From NCBI GenBank assembly GCA_002328585.1, contig DCUV01000010.1, forward strand, positions 1 through 42,788: 42,788 nt of DNA, written 5' to 3'. This DNA is from Spirochaetia bacterium UBA2205 (GTDB lineage: Bacteria; Spirochaetota; UBA4802; UB4802). Both the position numbers and the translations under genes were made by a program. How positions within the stretch are numbered: the stretch's first letter is position 1; each line of letters begins with the position of its first letter. Below, one piece after another: positions 33,236 through 41,181 of the stretch. The notes under the pieces were generated by a model. That model had not been told where the DNA came from. It saw only the letters and a list, made by a program, of their open reading frames with translations, and made no database searches.

Positions 33236-34222
33236 ATGCCAATGAAAGACATCATAATATTTACACCTGATGAGGAAGAGCTTGTTGAACATATTGTGCA
33301 GGCAATAGAAAGTAAATATCAAACTGAATATATTCTCATTGAAAAACATAAAGAGGCATTGCGCAGTTTAGCAACTTCAATTTCGTTATATCCTTCGCTG
33401 CTTGATTCGCAACGTCTTCAAAATCAAAAACGCACCATGCAAAGTTTGCTTGATACCCTGTGTTCACGTTCCATCCCTGATATGATTTTACATATACCTA
33501 CCAAAGCTATACTGGGGAGGGCGTTCACCATAGCCAAGATCAATTTTTTTATCATGCTATGGTACATTGCGCGTGATAAGGATGAATATACAGCATTTGT
33601 AGAAGCGCTATTATCATGTATAGCTTCCAATGTATTTATGCTCACAGCCGAGGAGGTGTACACTTCTATAATTGAAGATGATGCACTTGATAAAATCATA
33701 CGACACAATGCAGTGTATCTTTTAGCGCGTACCTGGGAGCACAGGCTTGATTATGGAGTTGCCGAATTTGCGCCCATTTTGTTAAATTTATGGAAAGCAC
33801 GTGAACGCCTTATCCCAAATTTTGGTACAATGATGGGCTTTTCTGAATTATGTATGCTTTCAGAACACACTTCGTCATTATGGCTTGATTTTTTACAGCG
33901 TGATGCTATTATGGAAGATGAGGTATATGCACTTGAAGAATTTATATTTGATCTTACTTATGAAGAGATAGTTTTTGTGCGAGATTATCTTGAAAAGAAT
34001 AGTAAAACTACTGTAATGCGAGAAGAATTGCCATCAATCCTGGGGAAAACACATATACCTGAATATAGTGGGCAGGACCCCCGCGAGCTGTACCGTTCAT
34101 TCAGAGATCGCAAGATTAATTCCAGGTTCAGAGCACGATCAAAATTAAATGGTCCTAAAAAAACGCTTGAAGAATATCTCATGTGCTTTTTATTATCTTC
34201 AAAAACAGTGGTTGAATATTAA
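33236..34222 (+). CDS. Protein of unknown function, helical, about 330 residues
   Basis: A 328-residue soluble protein starting at ATG 33236 behind GGGTGAT. It is predicted mostly helical with repeated short hydrophobic/acidic helices (LVEHIVQAIESKYQTEYILI; YTAFVEALLSCIASNVFMLT) and no membrane segment, signal peptide or catalytic motif. The C-terminus is basic (RSFRDRKINSRFRARSKLNG). I do not recognise the family. It precedes another unknown gene by 32 bases and then a phosphatase and PgeF-like gene, all on one strand, so it may be part of that transcript. Confidence 0.65.
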   Translation: MPMKDIIIFTPDEEELVEHIVQAIESKYQTEYILIEKHKEALRSLATSISLYPSLLDSQRLQNQKRTMQSLLDTLCSRSIPDMILHIPTKAILGRAFTIAKINFFIMLWYIARDKDEYTAFVEALLSCIASNVFMLTAEEVYTSIIEDDALDKIIRHNAVYLLARTWEHRLDYGVAEFAPILLNLWKARERLIPNFGTMMGFSELCMLSEHTSSLWLDFLQRDAIMEDEVYALEEFIFDLTYEEIVFVRDYLEKNSKTTVMREELPSILGKTHIPEYSGQDPRELYRSFRDRKINSRFRARSKLNGPKKTLEEYLMCFLLSSKTVVEY

Positions 34223-34254
34223 GGAATAGCAAGGAGTATTATACAGGGAAAGTT

Positions 34255-34908
34255 ATGTTTGATATTTATGGTTCATATGAATATAACCCATCCATATTTG
34301 ATAATATGCAGATGGAGATAAATGATATTGATGATGATATATCAAGTGATATTGAAAATCTGCTGGCAAACCGTTTTGATTCATTATACCTTAAAGATAT
34401 CTATAAAAAAAATAATATCTGTATAGATATTATTTACCCCCGCGTTCAGTATGGTCATCACAGGGTGTTGTTAAAATCACCGGATTATATACGGTTTCTT
34501 TTGTCATTATATCCATTTTCCAGTGATCTTGAAAACCTGCAAAAGATTGTTTTGCGCCCACGGCATATTATATTGGGCAATGTTGAGCTCATGGCTTTGT
34601 ATCTGCAACAAAAAAAAATACTGGTAGTATACCTGCATCATCCTCATTTCTATTCACTAAAGACATCACGGTTTGCCCAGTTTTCCGAATTAACACCCAT
34701 GATACATATGCTGCAGGGTAAAATAATGAAAACAAACATGCATGAAAATGATCCCTATCTTATACCACCATTGTGGTATATGGTATCAATTATTGAATCA
34801 TCATCTGAAAATAAAGTTGATAAATTTTTGTTGCGGTGCGATAGTTCTTCGAAATTGCGGGCAGTACTGGATGAGATATCCTTTTTCTACGGGCGTCATG
34901 GATATTAA
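34255..34908 (+). CDS. Protein of unknown function, about 217 residues
   Basis: A 217-residue protein with an acidic N-terminus (FDNMQMEINDIDDDISSDIE), a strand-rich middle (IDIIYPRVQYGHHRVLLKSP; LVVYLHHPHFYSLKTSRFAQ) and no membrane segment. No motif is recognised. It starts at ATG 34255 behind an AGGGAA and ends five bases before the PHP phosphatase gene, so the two are probably coupled. It carries an iterated-motif core at 34838-34846. Confidence 0.65.
   Translation: MFDIYGSYEYNPSIFDNMQMEINDIDDDISSDIENLLANRFDSLYLKDIYKKNNICIDIIYPRVQYGHHRVLLKSPDYIRFLLSLYPFSSDLENLQKIVLRPRHIILGNVELMALYLQQKKILVVYLHHPHFYSLKTSRFAQFSELTPMIHMLQGKIMKTNMHENDPYLIPPLWYMVSIIESSSENKVDKFLLRCDSSSKLRAVLDEISFFYGRHGY
34838..34846 (-). 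repeat. Iterated motif core AACTATCGC
   Basis: Core copy in the unknown gene upstream of the PHP phosphatase. Confidence 0.7.
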
Positions 34909-34913
34909 ATACC

Positions 34914-35696
34914 ATGATAGATTATCATGTACATACCTATCTGTGCGATCACGCATCAGGTACGCCCGGTGATTATATTGAAAAAGCGCTGAAAGCCAGG
35001 CTCTTTGAAATTGGTTTTTCTGATCATGCACCGTTGCCTGAACATTTGCGGAATGATATTACCATGGAACCTGAAGAAACCGAGATATACTGCTCAATGC
35101 TTGAAGGTATAAAGGATAAATATCCCATAGCAGTGAAAATAGGTTTTGAGGTTGACTATCCGCTTCACCCAACATTTGATACTCAGTATTTTCATGATAA
35201 TCGCATTGACTATATGATTGGTTCATGTCATTTTATTGATGGCTGGGCTTTTGATCATCCCCTGTTTGTAGATGAATACAATAAACGGGATATCAATCAG
35301 GTTTATCGTGATTACTATAATATTGTTTTTGATATGGTCAATTCAGGGCTTTTTGATATAATTGGCCATTTTGATCTTGTAAAAAAGTTTGGATATAGGG
35401 CAACTGTTGATCTAACCGATCATATTCTTCCCATTGTAAAACTTGCAGGAAAACAGGCAACAGCCATTGAAATAAATACGTCAGGGTTACGCAAACCGGT
35501 AAAGGAAATTTATCCGTCGTATGACATTATTAAGCTTATGTTTGAAAACAATGTTCCCATTACACTGGGTTCAGATGCTCATGCACCTGAGGAGGTTGCC
35601 TATAATTTTTATGATGCCCTGCTTTTGATAAAGCGGGCGGGGTACAAAAAAATTGCAGGATACAGTAAACGAAAGCAATATTCGATAATACTATGA
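34914..35696 (+). CDS. PHP-domain histidinol-phosphatase (HisJ/HisK type)
   Basis: A 260-residue PHP-fold phosphatase. Metal ligands are read as MIDYHVHTYLCDHA (His5, His7), FSDHAPL, the Glu/Asp of IGFEVDYPL, GSCHFIDGW, GHFDLVKKFG and GSDAHAPEEV. This full set, with the HisJ-like order, points to histidinol phosphate hydrolysis in histidine synthesis. No other his gene is nearby, so a different phosphomonoester substrate is possible. It starts five bases after the preceding gene, and its stop overlaps the next start by four bases (ATGA). Confidence 0.85.
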   Translation: MIDYHVHTYLCDHASGTPGDYIEKALKARLFEIGFSDHAPLPEHLRNDITMEPEETEIYCSMLEGIKDKYPIAVKIGFEVDYPLHPTFDTQYFHDNRIDYMIGSCHFIDGWAFDHPLFVDEYNKRDINQVYRDYYNIVFDMVNSGLFDIIGHFDLVKKFGYRATVDLTDHILPIVKLAGKQATAIEINTSGLRKPVKEIYPSYDIIKLMFENNVPITLGSDAHAPEEVAYNFYDALLLIKRAGYKKIAGYSKRKQYSIIL

Positions 35697-36415
35697 TAAC
35701 ATTAAAGAAGGACACAAATAATATCTACAGGGTTTATGGACTGTGCAATTTACAGGCAGGTATTATTACAAAAGCTGTCAATACTATAGATTATTCAGAT
35801 ACTGACAATAACGTTCGCTTTAAAGAGAAATTACTTATCTATAAAGCTACAGGAATATTGCCCGAACATATCGTTATGCTTGATCAGGTTCATGGCAACA
35901 CTATCATTGATATGAACTATCGCCCACAAAAGAATGACCCCTTTGTTACACAAGCTGATGGTTTTGTTACCATGGTACATGGATTGTGCCTTGTTATACG
36001 GTCAGCTGATTGCGTTCCGGTTATACTGTATGATTCAGCAAAAGGTATTCTTGCAGCGTTGCATTCCGGCTGGCGCGGATGTATGCAAAATATTACTGCT
36101 GAAGGGATAAAAAAATTATATCAAAAAGGTTCTTCACCTGATTCAGTCCATGTTATGATACTGCCGTCAATAAGCCGTGATGCGTATGAGGTTGGGGATG
36201 ATGTTGCTTCCCAATTTAACGGGTATATACTTAACAAAAATGGCAGGTGCTATTTAGATATGTGGAATCATATTGCTGACACCGCAATGAAAAACAAAAT
36301 TCCGTGCAACAATATATTTGTAACGGGGATATGCACGTTCCAAAACAATACAGAATTTTTTTCATACAGGAAAGGAGATAAAGGAAGAAATTTAAATTTT
36401 GTATATTTATCATAG
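35693..36415 (+). CDS. pgeF: PgeF/YfiH-type multicopper-like purine nucleoside-related protein
   Basis: A 240-residue member of the YfiH/DUF152 (formerly laccase-domain) family. The zinc-binding catalytic set is present: LDQVHGNTI (His), IRSADCVPVILYD (Cys) and AALHSGWRGCMQNI (His). PSISRDAYEVGDDVASQF is the usual downstream motif. Family members act as peptidoglycan editing factor, removing the wrong amino acid from UDP-MurNAc, or as purine nucleoside phosphorylase/adenosine deaminase. It is last in the four-gene run. A core iterated motif with the CCCA extension lies in it (35925-35936). Confidence 0.88.
   Translation: MITLKKDTNNIYRVYGLCNLQAGIITKAVNTIDYSDTDNNVRFKEKLLIYKATGILPEHIVMLDQVHGNTIIDMNYRPQKNDPFVTQADGFVTMVHGLCLVIRSADCVPVILYDSAKGILAALHSGWRGCMQNITAEGIKKLYQKGSSPDSVHVMILPSISRDAYEVGDDVASQFNGYILNKNGRCYLDMWNHIADTAMKNKIPCNNIFVTGICTFQNNTEFFSYRKGDKGRNLNFVYLS
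35925..35936 (+). repeat. Iterated motif core AACTATCGCCCA
   Basis: Plus-strand copy in pgeF, of the GAACTATCGCCCA subtype. Confidence 0.75.
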
Positions 36416-36455
36416 CAACAGTTAATTTTTAGCCTGTAAAAATAAATATAAACCT

Positions 36456-36476
36456 GCATTGTGATAAATACAATGC
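36456..36476 (+). terminator. Possible terminator after pgeF
   Basis: GCATTGT (36456-36462) and ACAATGC (36470-36476) form a 7-base stem with a seven-base loop, followed by CAATTTATT. Weak tail; position 40 bases past the stop fits. Confidence 0.4.
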
Positions 36477-36564
36477 CAATTTATTCAGAGATTGAGATAT
36501 GGGATGTTGCTTTTACAAGAGCACTTATATATGTTTAATTTTTTGAAAAAAACTGAATAAAAGA

Positions 36565-36594
36565 TTGCATTTTTTTAAAAAAATAAAATATTAT
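36565..36594 (+). promoter_or_regulatory. Candidate promoter of the HD-domain gene
   Basis: TTGCAT (36565-36570), 18-base A/T spacer, TATTAT (36589-36594), 25 bases before the start codon at 36620, which has GGAGGG. Confidence 0.45.
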
Positions 36595-36619
36595 ATTAAT
36601 AAGTAGTCAGGAGGGAAGT

Positions 36620-37534
36620 ATGGAAAAGGTTCAATTATCAAAACTTCTTGATACGCATAATCATAATAAAACATTGGATGAAATAAAGTCATTGTACGGA
36701 AACTATTACAGTGAATTTGAAACAATTGAAAATCTTTTTTTTAATGTTAAAGATTTATTTGATGGCAATTTTCCTGGTTACCAGAAATGTAATACCCAAT
36801 ATCATGATTTTCAGCATACCGTTGATGCAACATTAGCAGCAATGCGGCTGTTAGATGGATATAATATTAAATGTAAGATAGTACCTGAAGATATTGGATA
36901 TTGCCTTGTTATTGCTGCTCTTTTACACGATACCGGGTATATTCAGGAAGATTGGGATAACGAAGGAACAGGGGCAAAATATACTGCGGTACATGTAGGG
37001 CGTAGTGTTGAATTTTTACGGAAACATTATAAAAAATTTCAAATAGCTGAAAAGTATATTCCAATAATTTCATTGTGTATACAGTCAACAGGGCTGTCCA
37101 CAAATTTTAAGGAGCTTGCATTTATATCAAAGGAACACAGGATCGCCGGAGCGATGATGGGAACTGCCGATCTTTTAGGGCAGATGTCAGACAGAGAATA
37201 TTTGGAAAAGCTGCTATTTTTATACTATGAATTTAAAGAGGCAGGTATTCCTGGTTATTCCACCGAATATGATATCATATGGAAAACTATTGATTTTTAT
37301 GTTATGACAGTAAAGCGCATGAAGAGAGATTATCTCAATGTGCAGCGTTATTGTATATATCATTTTGAAAAGCGATATGCTATTCCCAGTAATCTTTATA
37401 TGGTCGCAATAAACCGCAATATTAGATATATCAAAAAGATAATTGCTGATGAAAGCACAAACTTTAGACATAAATTGAAACGTGGTGACCAGTATCAGCT
37501 TCAGATGCTTTCACAACAATCGCTACATCATTAA
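36620..37534 (+). CDS. HD-domain phosphohydrolase (cyclic nucleotide phosphodiesterase-like)
   Basis: A 304-residue soluble protein. YHDFQHTVDATLAAMRLLDG (61-80) is the YHxxxH-type motif of class I cyclic nucleotide phosphodiesterases (His62, His66). ALLHDTGYIQED (100-111) supplies the metal-binding His103-Asp104, and EHRIAGAMMGTADLLGQMSD a downstream Asp. So it probably hydrolyses a cyclic nucleotide or other phosphoester. This is interesting with the cNMP-binding proteins at 6574-8447, but there is no direct link. Start at ATG 36620 behind CAGGAGGG. The C-terminal 60 residues are basic. Confidence 0.85.
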   Translation: MEKVQLSKLLDTHNHNKTLDEIKSLYGNYYSEFETIENLFFNVKDLFDGNFPGYQKCNTQYHDFQHTVDATLAAMRLLDGYNIKCKIVPEDIGYCLVIAALLHDTGYIQEDWDNEGTGAKYTAVHVGRSVEFLRKHYKKFQIAEKYIPIISLCIQSTGLSTNFKELAFISKEHRIAGAMMGTADLLGQMSDREYLEKLLFLYYEFKEAGIPGYSTEYDIIWKTIDFYVMTVKRMKRDYLNVQRYCIYHFEKRYAIPSNLYMVAINRNIRYIKKIIADESTNFRHKLKRGDQYQLQMLSQQSLHH

Positions 37535-37638
37535 TATTTTAATGTGCTTATGCAATGCAAATGGCAGGATACGTATGTTTTATTGTCAATGTCTCCGGAT
37601 AAAAAGATAAAAGAATCCGTAGAAATTGCGATGATATA

Positions 37639-37659
37639 TAAGCCATAGTAATGGCTTAT
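37639..37659 (+). terminator. Probable terminator after the HD-domain gene
   Basis: TAAGCCAT (37639-37646), loop AGTA, ATGGCTTA (37651-37658), then TTTGAT. Stem is perfect but the T-run is short. Confidence 0.5.
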
Positions 37660-37768
37660 TTGATATACCACCTGCTATCAGAGTATAATGGAAAGAAAAA
37701 TGTTTGACATAATCTGTTCATCTGGATTATTTTTTAACACTATAGTGATAAAGCAAAAAGGAATAGAT

Positions 37769-38296
37769 ATGAAAAAAGCAATAAGCACAATTGTTATGCT
37801 GAAACTTGTCTTGCTGGCGGCAGATGTTTGGGCTTATAGTGTGGTTACCATACAGAAGTGGGAAATTAATCAAAATGATGTTATAAAACAGTATCTGTCA
37901 AAAGCAAACTATAAACAATATGCTCTTAATCAGATTACTGGATACAACAATAAACTTTTAAATTATATACTTGCCATTGATACAGATTATAAAAATAAGA
38001 TCACGATTTTTAGAACAGGCAAGGGTATTACCAGAGATTTTATGTTCATAGGAACAAAATTGTATGTTGTAACTGACTATATGCAACTATCCAATGCTGA
38101 ATCTTCTTCTGAAGTAATCTCAGCGCTGGGAAAAATATATGGAACACCACAGAAACAAACAGAGGCAAACACAACCACCTATACCTATACAAAAGATCAA
38201 ACAAAAATTATTGCGATTTTAGAAGCTAAAGGGCAAAAATATTCAATGACCATATATTATTATTATAAAAATTTATTTAAAAGCCTGCTGCAGTAA
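37769..38296 (+). CDS. Exported protein of unknown function
   Basis: A 175-residue protein with a signal peptide (MKKAISTIVMLKLVLLAADV then WAYS, likely cleaved after WA). The mature part alternates strands and helices (IDTDYKNKITIFRTGKGITR; LGKIYGTPQKQTEANTTTYT; KDQTKIIAILEAKGQKYSMT), like small periplasmic beta-domains. No known motif. Start at ATG 37769 because AAAAAGGAAT precedes it and it places the signal peptide at the N-terminus. Confidence 0.7.
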   Translation: MKKAISTIVMLKLVLLAADVWAYSVVTIQKWEINQNDVIKQYLSKANYKQYALNQITGYNNKLLNYILAIDTDYKNKITIFRTGKGITRDFMFIGTKLYVVTDYMQLSNAESSSEVISALGKIYGTPQKQTEANTTTYTYTKDQTKIIAILEAKGQKYSMTIYYYYKNLFKSLLQ

Positions 38297-38324
38297 GTAG
38301 TAATTGTGGGTTTTCATGTAACAA

Positions 38325-38348
38325 TGTCTATATGTCTATATGTCTATG
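38325..38348 (+). repeat. Short tandem repeat, TGTCTATA x3
   Basis: Two perfect 8-base units and a third with one change, upstream of rpsT; too short to say more. Confidence 0.6.
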
Positions 38349-38391
38349 GCGATATTTTTTATGAAAATTTTTATTAAATTCTTGACACAAT

Positions 38392-38420
38392 GTGGTACAA
38401 TCTGCATATATCCTTTTCAT
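38392..38420 (+). promoter_or_regulatory. Candidate promoter of rpsT
   Basis: TTGACA (38392-38397), 17-base spacer, CATATA (38415-38420). Gives a leader of about 55 bases before the TTG start. Confidence 0.45.
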
Positions 38421-38479
38421 TGAATCTTCAATATAATTGATAATCTTAAATTATACTTTTTACATATGAGGGTGTTACG

Positions 38480-38743
38480 TTGGCTAATATAAAATCAGCT
38501 GAAAAACAGAATAGACAAAACGCAAAAAGAAGGCAAAAAAATTCTAAGATTAAATCATCTGTCAGAACTGCTGAAAAGAAAGTGCACAAAAGCCTTGAAA
38601 ACAATTCAAATGAAACTGCACAGGTGTTGTTTAAAGAATTTGTTAAAAAAATTGATGCAGCAGCAGGTAAGGATATACTTCACTGGAAAACCGCAGCGCG
38701 TAAAAAGTCCAGATTGGCAAAAAAGGTGCATGTTGTATCATAA
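38480..38743 (+). CDS. rpsT: Small ribosomal subunit protein bS20
   Basis: An 87-residue basic helical protein of the 30S subunit. ANIKSAEKQNRQNAKRRQKN is a typical S20 N-terminus and HWKTAARKKSRLAKKVH the C-terminal helix. The start is TTG 38480, behind GAGGGTG; no ATG or GTG fits. S20 genes often use non-ATG starts for autoregulation. It stands before an HU-like gene, with 18 bases between. Confidence 0.95.
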   Translation: MANIKSAEKQNRQNAKRRQKNSKIKSSVRTAEKKVHKSLENNSNETAQVLFKEFVKKIDAAAGKDILHWKTAARKKSRLAKKVHVVS

Positions 38744-38761
38744 TTATGCAGAGGGTAATTT

Positions 38762-39028
38762 TTGACCAAGCACGAAATAATTACCAGATTGCATATTAAG
38801 CATGAAATCCCCCGTGACGTAGTACAACAAATTGTTGATGGTTTTGTGGAAGAAATAGTGCAATCGGTTCAAAACGGCGAGAAGGTTACTATTAAGGGGT
38901 TTGGCGTTTTTACAAGGATAAGAAAGGCTGAGCGTAAGGTGTTTTCACCAATTGCTCAGCGGGAAGTAATAGTACCGTCAAAATATGTTATTGACTTTAA
39001 GTCCAGTAAAAACACTGCTATTGAATAG
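38762..39028 (+). CDS. HU/IHF family DNA-binding protein
   Basis: An 88-residue DNA-bending protein. MTKHEIITRLHIKHEIPRDV and EKVTIKGFGVFTRIRKAERK match the helical dimer part and first strands, and SKYVIDFKSSKN the C-terminal strand and helix. The DNA-intercalating arm differs: the usual RNPxTG is replaced by VFSPIAQREV, although its proline is kept. The start is TTG 38762, with GAGGG eight bases before. It sits between rpsT and tRNA-Val, so a shared transcript is possible. Confidence 0.9.
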   Translation: MTKHEIITRLHIKHEIPRDVVQQIVDGFVEEIVQSVQNGEKVTIKGFGVFTRIRKAERKVFSPIAQREVIVPSKYVIDFKSSKNTAIE

Positions 39029-39101
39029 GGGCGCTTAGCTCAGCTGGGAGAGCATCTGCCTTACAAGCAGAGGGTCAGAGGTTCAAATCCTCTAGCGCCC
39101 A
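39029..39101 (+). tRNA. tRNA-Val (anticodon TAC)
   Basis: Acceptor stem GGGCGCT/AGCGCCC closes a 73-base cloverleaf. D-arm TAGCTCAGCTGGGAGAGCA, anticodon stem TCTGC/GCAGA with loop CTTACAA (anticodon TAC, reading GTA), T-arm AGAGGTTCAAATCCTCT. Discriminator A; CCA is not encoded (ACAG follows). It begins one base after the HU-like stop. Confidence 0.97.
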
Positions 39102-39105
39102 CAGT

Positions 39106-39135
39106 AATTGGGGTATACAAGTGTATACCCCAATT
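39106..39135 (+). terminator. Hairpin after tRNA-Val
   Basis: AATTGGGGTATAC (39106-39118), loop AAGT, GTATACCCCAATT (39123-39135): a perfect 13-base stem directly past the tRNA and just before ktrB. The T-tail is only TATAG, so it may act as 3'-end processing signal or attenuator. Confidence 0.65.
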
Positions 39136-39144
39136 TATAGTGCT

Positions 39145-40488
39145 ATGAAAAAGTTACAAGAATATCTATCGCCAATTGAGAAGGTCCTTTTAAGCTTTGT
39201 TATCTTAATATTTTCCGGCGCTTTTCTTTTATGCCTTCCTGTTTGCACAACTCACGGTATCACATTTATCGATGCGTTATTTACTTCAACATCAGCAGTT
39301 TGCGTTACTGGTTTAGTGGTTTTAGATACTGCTAAGGATTTTACCTTTATTGGACAGGTAGTCATCTTGTTGCTTATCCAGTTAGGTGGTTTGGGCATAA
39401 TGACATTTTCAGTTGCCTTGCTTTCCTTAATAGGGAGCAGCATATCCATTAAATGGCGTTTTACCTTGCAAAACATGTATAGTGATGTATCAAAACTTCC
39501 TGTTCGCCATGTTTTGATGAGGATTGTCATGTATACATTTAGCATTGAGGCATGTATAGCTTTTATTCTATTTACTCAATTTATTCAGCAGTTTCCATTT
39601 CATGTTGCTATCTGGCATTCTATATTTCATTCTGTTTCTGCTTTTTGCAATGCTGGTTTTTCCACGTTTTCCAATAACCTTATGGATTACAATGGTAATA
39701 CTGTTGTCATTGTTAGCATAGGATTGAATATTATTTTAGGTGGACTGGGATTTTTAACATTGACCGAGTTATTTTCCAACAAAACATTCAAGCTAAAGAA
39801 ACTCTGGAAAGCTCTGACTATTCATTCAAGGCTGGTATTGATAGTGACAGCTATTTTGATATTTAGTGGTATGTTGCTGTTTCTTGTAATAGAATACAAT
39901 GGCATACTGAAAACAATGCCGTTAAAAGAAAAATTGTTAGCATCGTTTTTTCAATCGGTAACGGCCCGAACAGCGGGTTTCAATTCAGTAGATATTGGTG
40001 CTTTGCAGGAAGGCACTTGCTTGATGTTAATAGTATTGATGTTTATTGGTGGCTCGCCTGGTTCTATAGCTGGTGGTGTGAAAACAAGTACTGTGGCTGT
40101 ATTATACATATATCTTATATCCCGTTTAAAAGGGCTTAGGCAGATAGTTATAGGGGAAAGAGCTTTATCGTATGATAATGTTGAAAGGGCTACAACGCTT
40201 GTCATTGTATCCGGAATTTTTATTTTTTGTACCACATTTGTTCTTGTCTTAATACCTACATTGCCAGTATCTGAATCTCTTGCATCTTTATTTGAGGTTA
40301 CTTCGGCATTTGGTACAGTTGGGCTGTCGATGGATTTCACTCCCAAAACTTTACCTATTGAACGGATTATTTTGTGTATTGTTATGTATGCAGGACGGTT
40401 GGGACCATTGACATTGATTTCGGCATTGACATCACATAGAAAAACGGTTAATATTCGATATGCAGAAGATCATGTAATGATAGGGTAG
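39145..40488 (+). CDS. ktrB: Potassium uptake protein KtrB/TrkH family
   Basis: A 447-residue membrane protein with four repeated M1-P-M2 units. The selectivity-filter glycines are visible: TSAVCVTGLVVLD, HSVSAFCNAGFSTFSNN, QSVTARTAGFNSVDIG and EVTSAFGTVGLSMD. It moves K+ (with Na+ in Ktr systems). Start at ATG 39145; the upstream GTG at 39121 would lie in the tRNA terminator. The ktrA gene follows after six bases. Its length and pairing with a single-RCK protein fit Ktr rather than Trk. Confidence 0.94.
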   Translation: MKKLQEYLSPIEKVLLSFVILIFSGAFLLCLPVCTTHGITFIDALFTSTSAVCVTGLVVLDTAKDFTFIGQVVILLLIQLGGLGIMTFSVALLSLIGSSISIKWRFTLQNMYSDVSKLPVRHVLMRIVMYTFSIEACIAFILFTQFIQQFPFHVAIWHSIFHSVSAFCNAGFSTFSNNLMDYNGNTVVIVSIGLNIILGGLGFLTLTELFSNKTFKLKKLWKALTIHSRLVLIVTAILIFSGMLLFLVIEYNGILKTMPLKEKLLASFFQSVTARTAGFNSVDIGALQEGTCLMLIVLMFIGGSPGSIAGGVKTSTVAVLYIYLISRLKGLRQIVIGERALSYDNVERATTLVIVSGIFIFCTTFVLVLIPTLPVSESLASLFEVTSAFGTVGLSMDFTPKTLPIERIILCIVMYAGRLGPLTLISALTSHRKTVNIRYAEDHVMIG

Positions 40489-40494
40489 CTACAT

Positions 40495-41181
40495 ATGAAA
40501 AAATATTTTGTAATAGGACTTGGGAATTTTGGGTTTAATATTGCCCATTCATTAGAAGAAAATGGATGCGAAGTATTGGGGATGGATGTTAATAAAGATC
40601 TGGTCCAACGAGCCAAAGATTCTGTTAGCCATGCTATTATTGGTGATGCTTCAGACAGGGAAGTTTTGGAATCACTGGCAATAAGTGATTTTGATGGTGC
40701 GATTATAAGTATAGGACAGGATATGGCAGCAAGTATATTGATTGCCTTATATCTTAAAGAGATTGGCATCAAAAAAATTATCGTAAGAGCCATCTCGGAA
40801 GACCATGGTAAAATATTATCACTTATTGGTGTTGATACGGTGGTATTTCCTGAGCGAGATATGGCAATCAGGCTTGCTAACAAATTGGCACTAAAAAATG
40901 CAATGGATTATCTTCCTATTACTGATGAATATGGAATTCTGGAAGTTATACCTCCAAAAACCTTTATAAACAAATCGTTGAAGGATTTGAAATTAAGTAC
41001 CCGATATGGATGCCAGGTAATAGGCTTAAAATATTTTCCAAATGGAAATTATAATGATATAAGCGAAAAAAATGTTCAGATTAAAATTGCGCCAACAGCA
41101 GATGATGTTATACTGGAAAATTCGGTTATGATAGTTATTGGTAAAGTAGAAGATATTGAACATTTACAGAATGCTGATTGA
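40495..41181 (+). CDS. ktrA: Potassium uptake regulatory subunit KtrA (RCK protein)
   Basis: A 228-residue cytoplasmic RCK protein. The N-terminal Rossmann fold KKYFVIGLGNFGFNIAHSLE binds nucleotides (ATP/ADP or NAD), and LGMDVNKDLV supplies the acidic end of the second strand. The C-terminal half (FINKSLKDLKLSTRYGCQVI) is the RCK_C domain, which in many Ktr systems binds c-di-AMP. It forms the ring that gates KtrB. The stop is immediately next to the stop of the convergent MBL gene (41181/41182). Confidence 0.93.
   Translation: MKKYFVIGLGNFGFNIAHSLEENGCEVLGMDVNKDLVQRAKDSVSHAIIGDASDREVLESLAISDFDGAIISIGQDMAASILIALYLKEIGIKKIIVRAISEDHGKILSLIGVDTVVFPERDMAIRLANKLALKNAMDYLPITDEYGILEVIPPKTFINKSLKDLKLSTRYGCQVIGLKYFPNGNYNDISEKNVQIKIAPTADDVILENSVMIVIGKVEDIEHLQNAD

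Noticed and set aside
3050..35936. Iterated motif as cyanobacterial HIP1 or as Chi
   Set aside because: HIP1 is GCGATCGC, a palindrome; this word is not palindromic. Chi-like words are strand-biased, and here orientation is balanced, six to seven.
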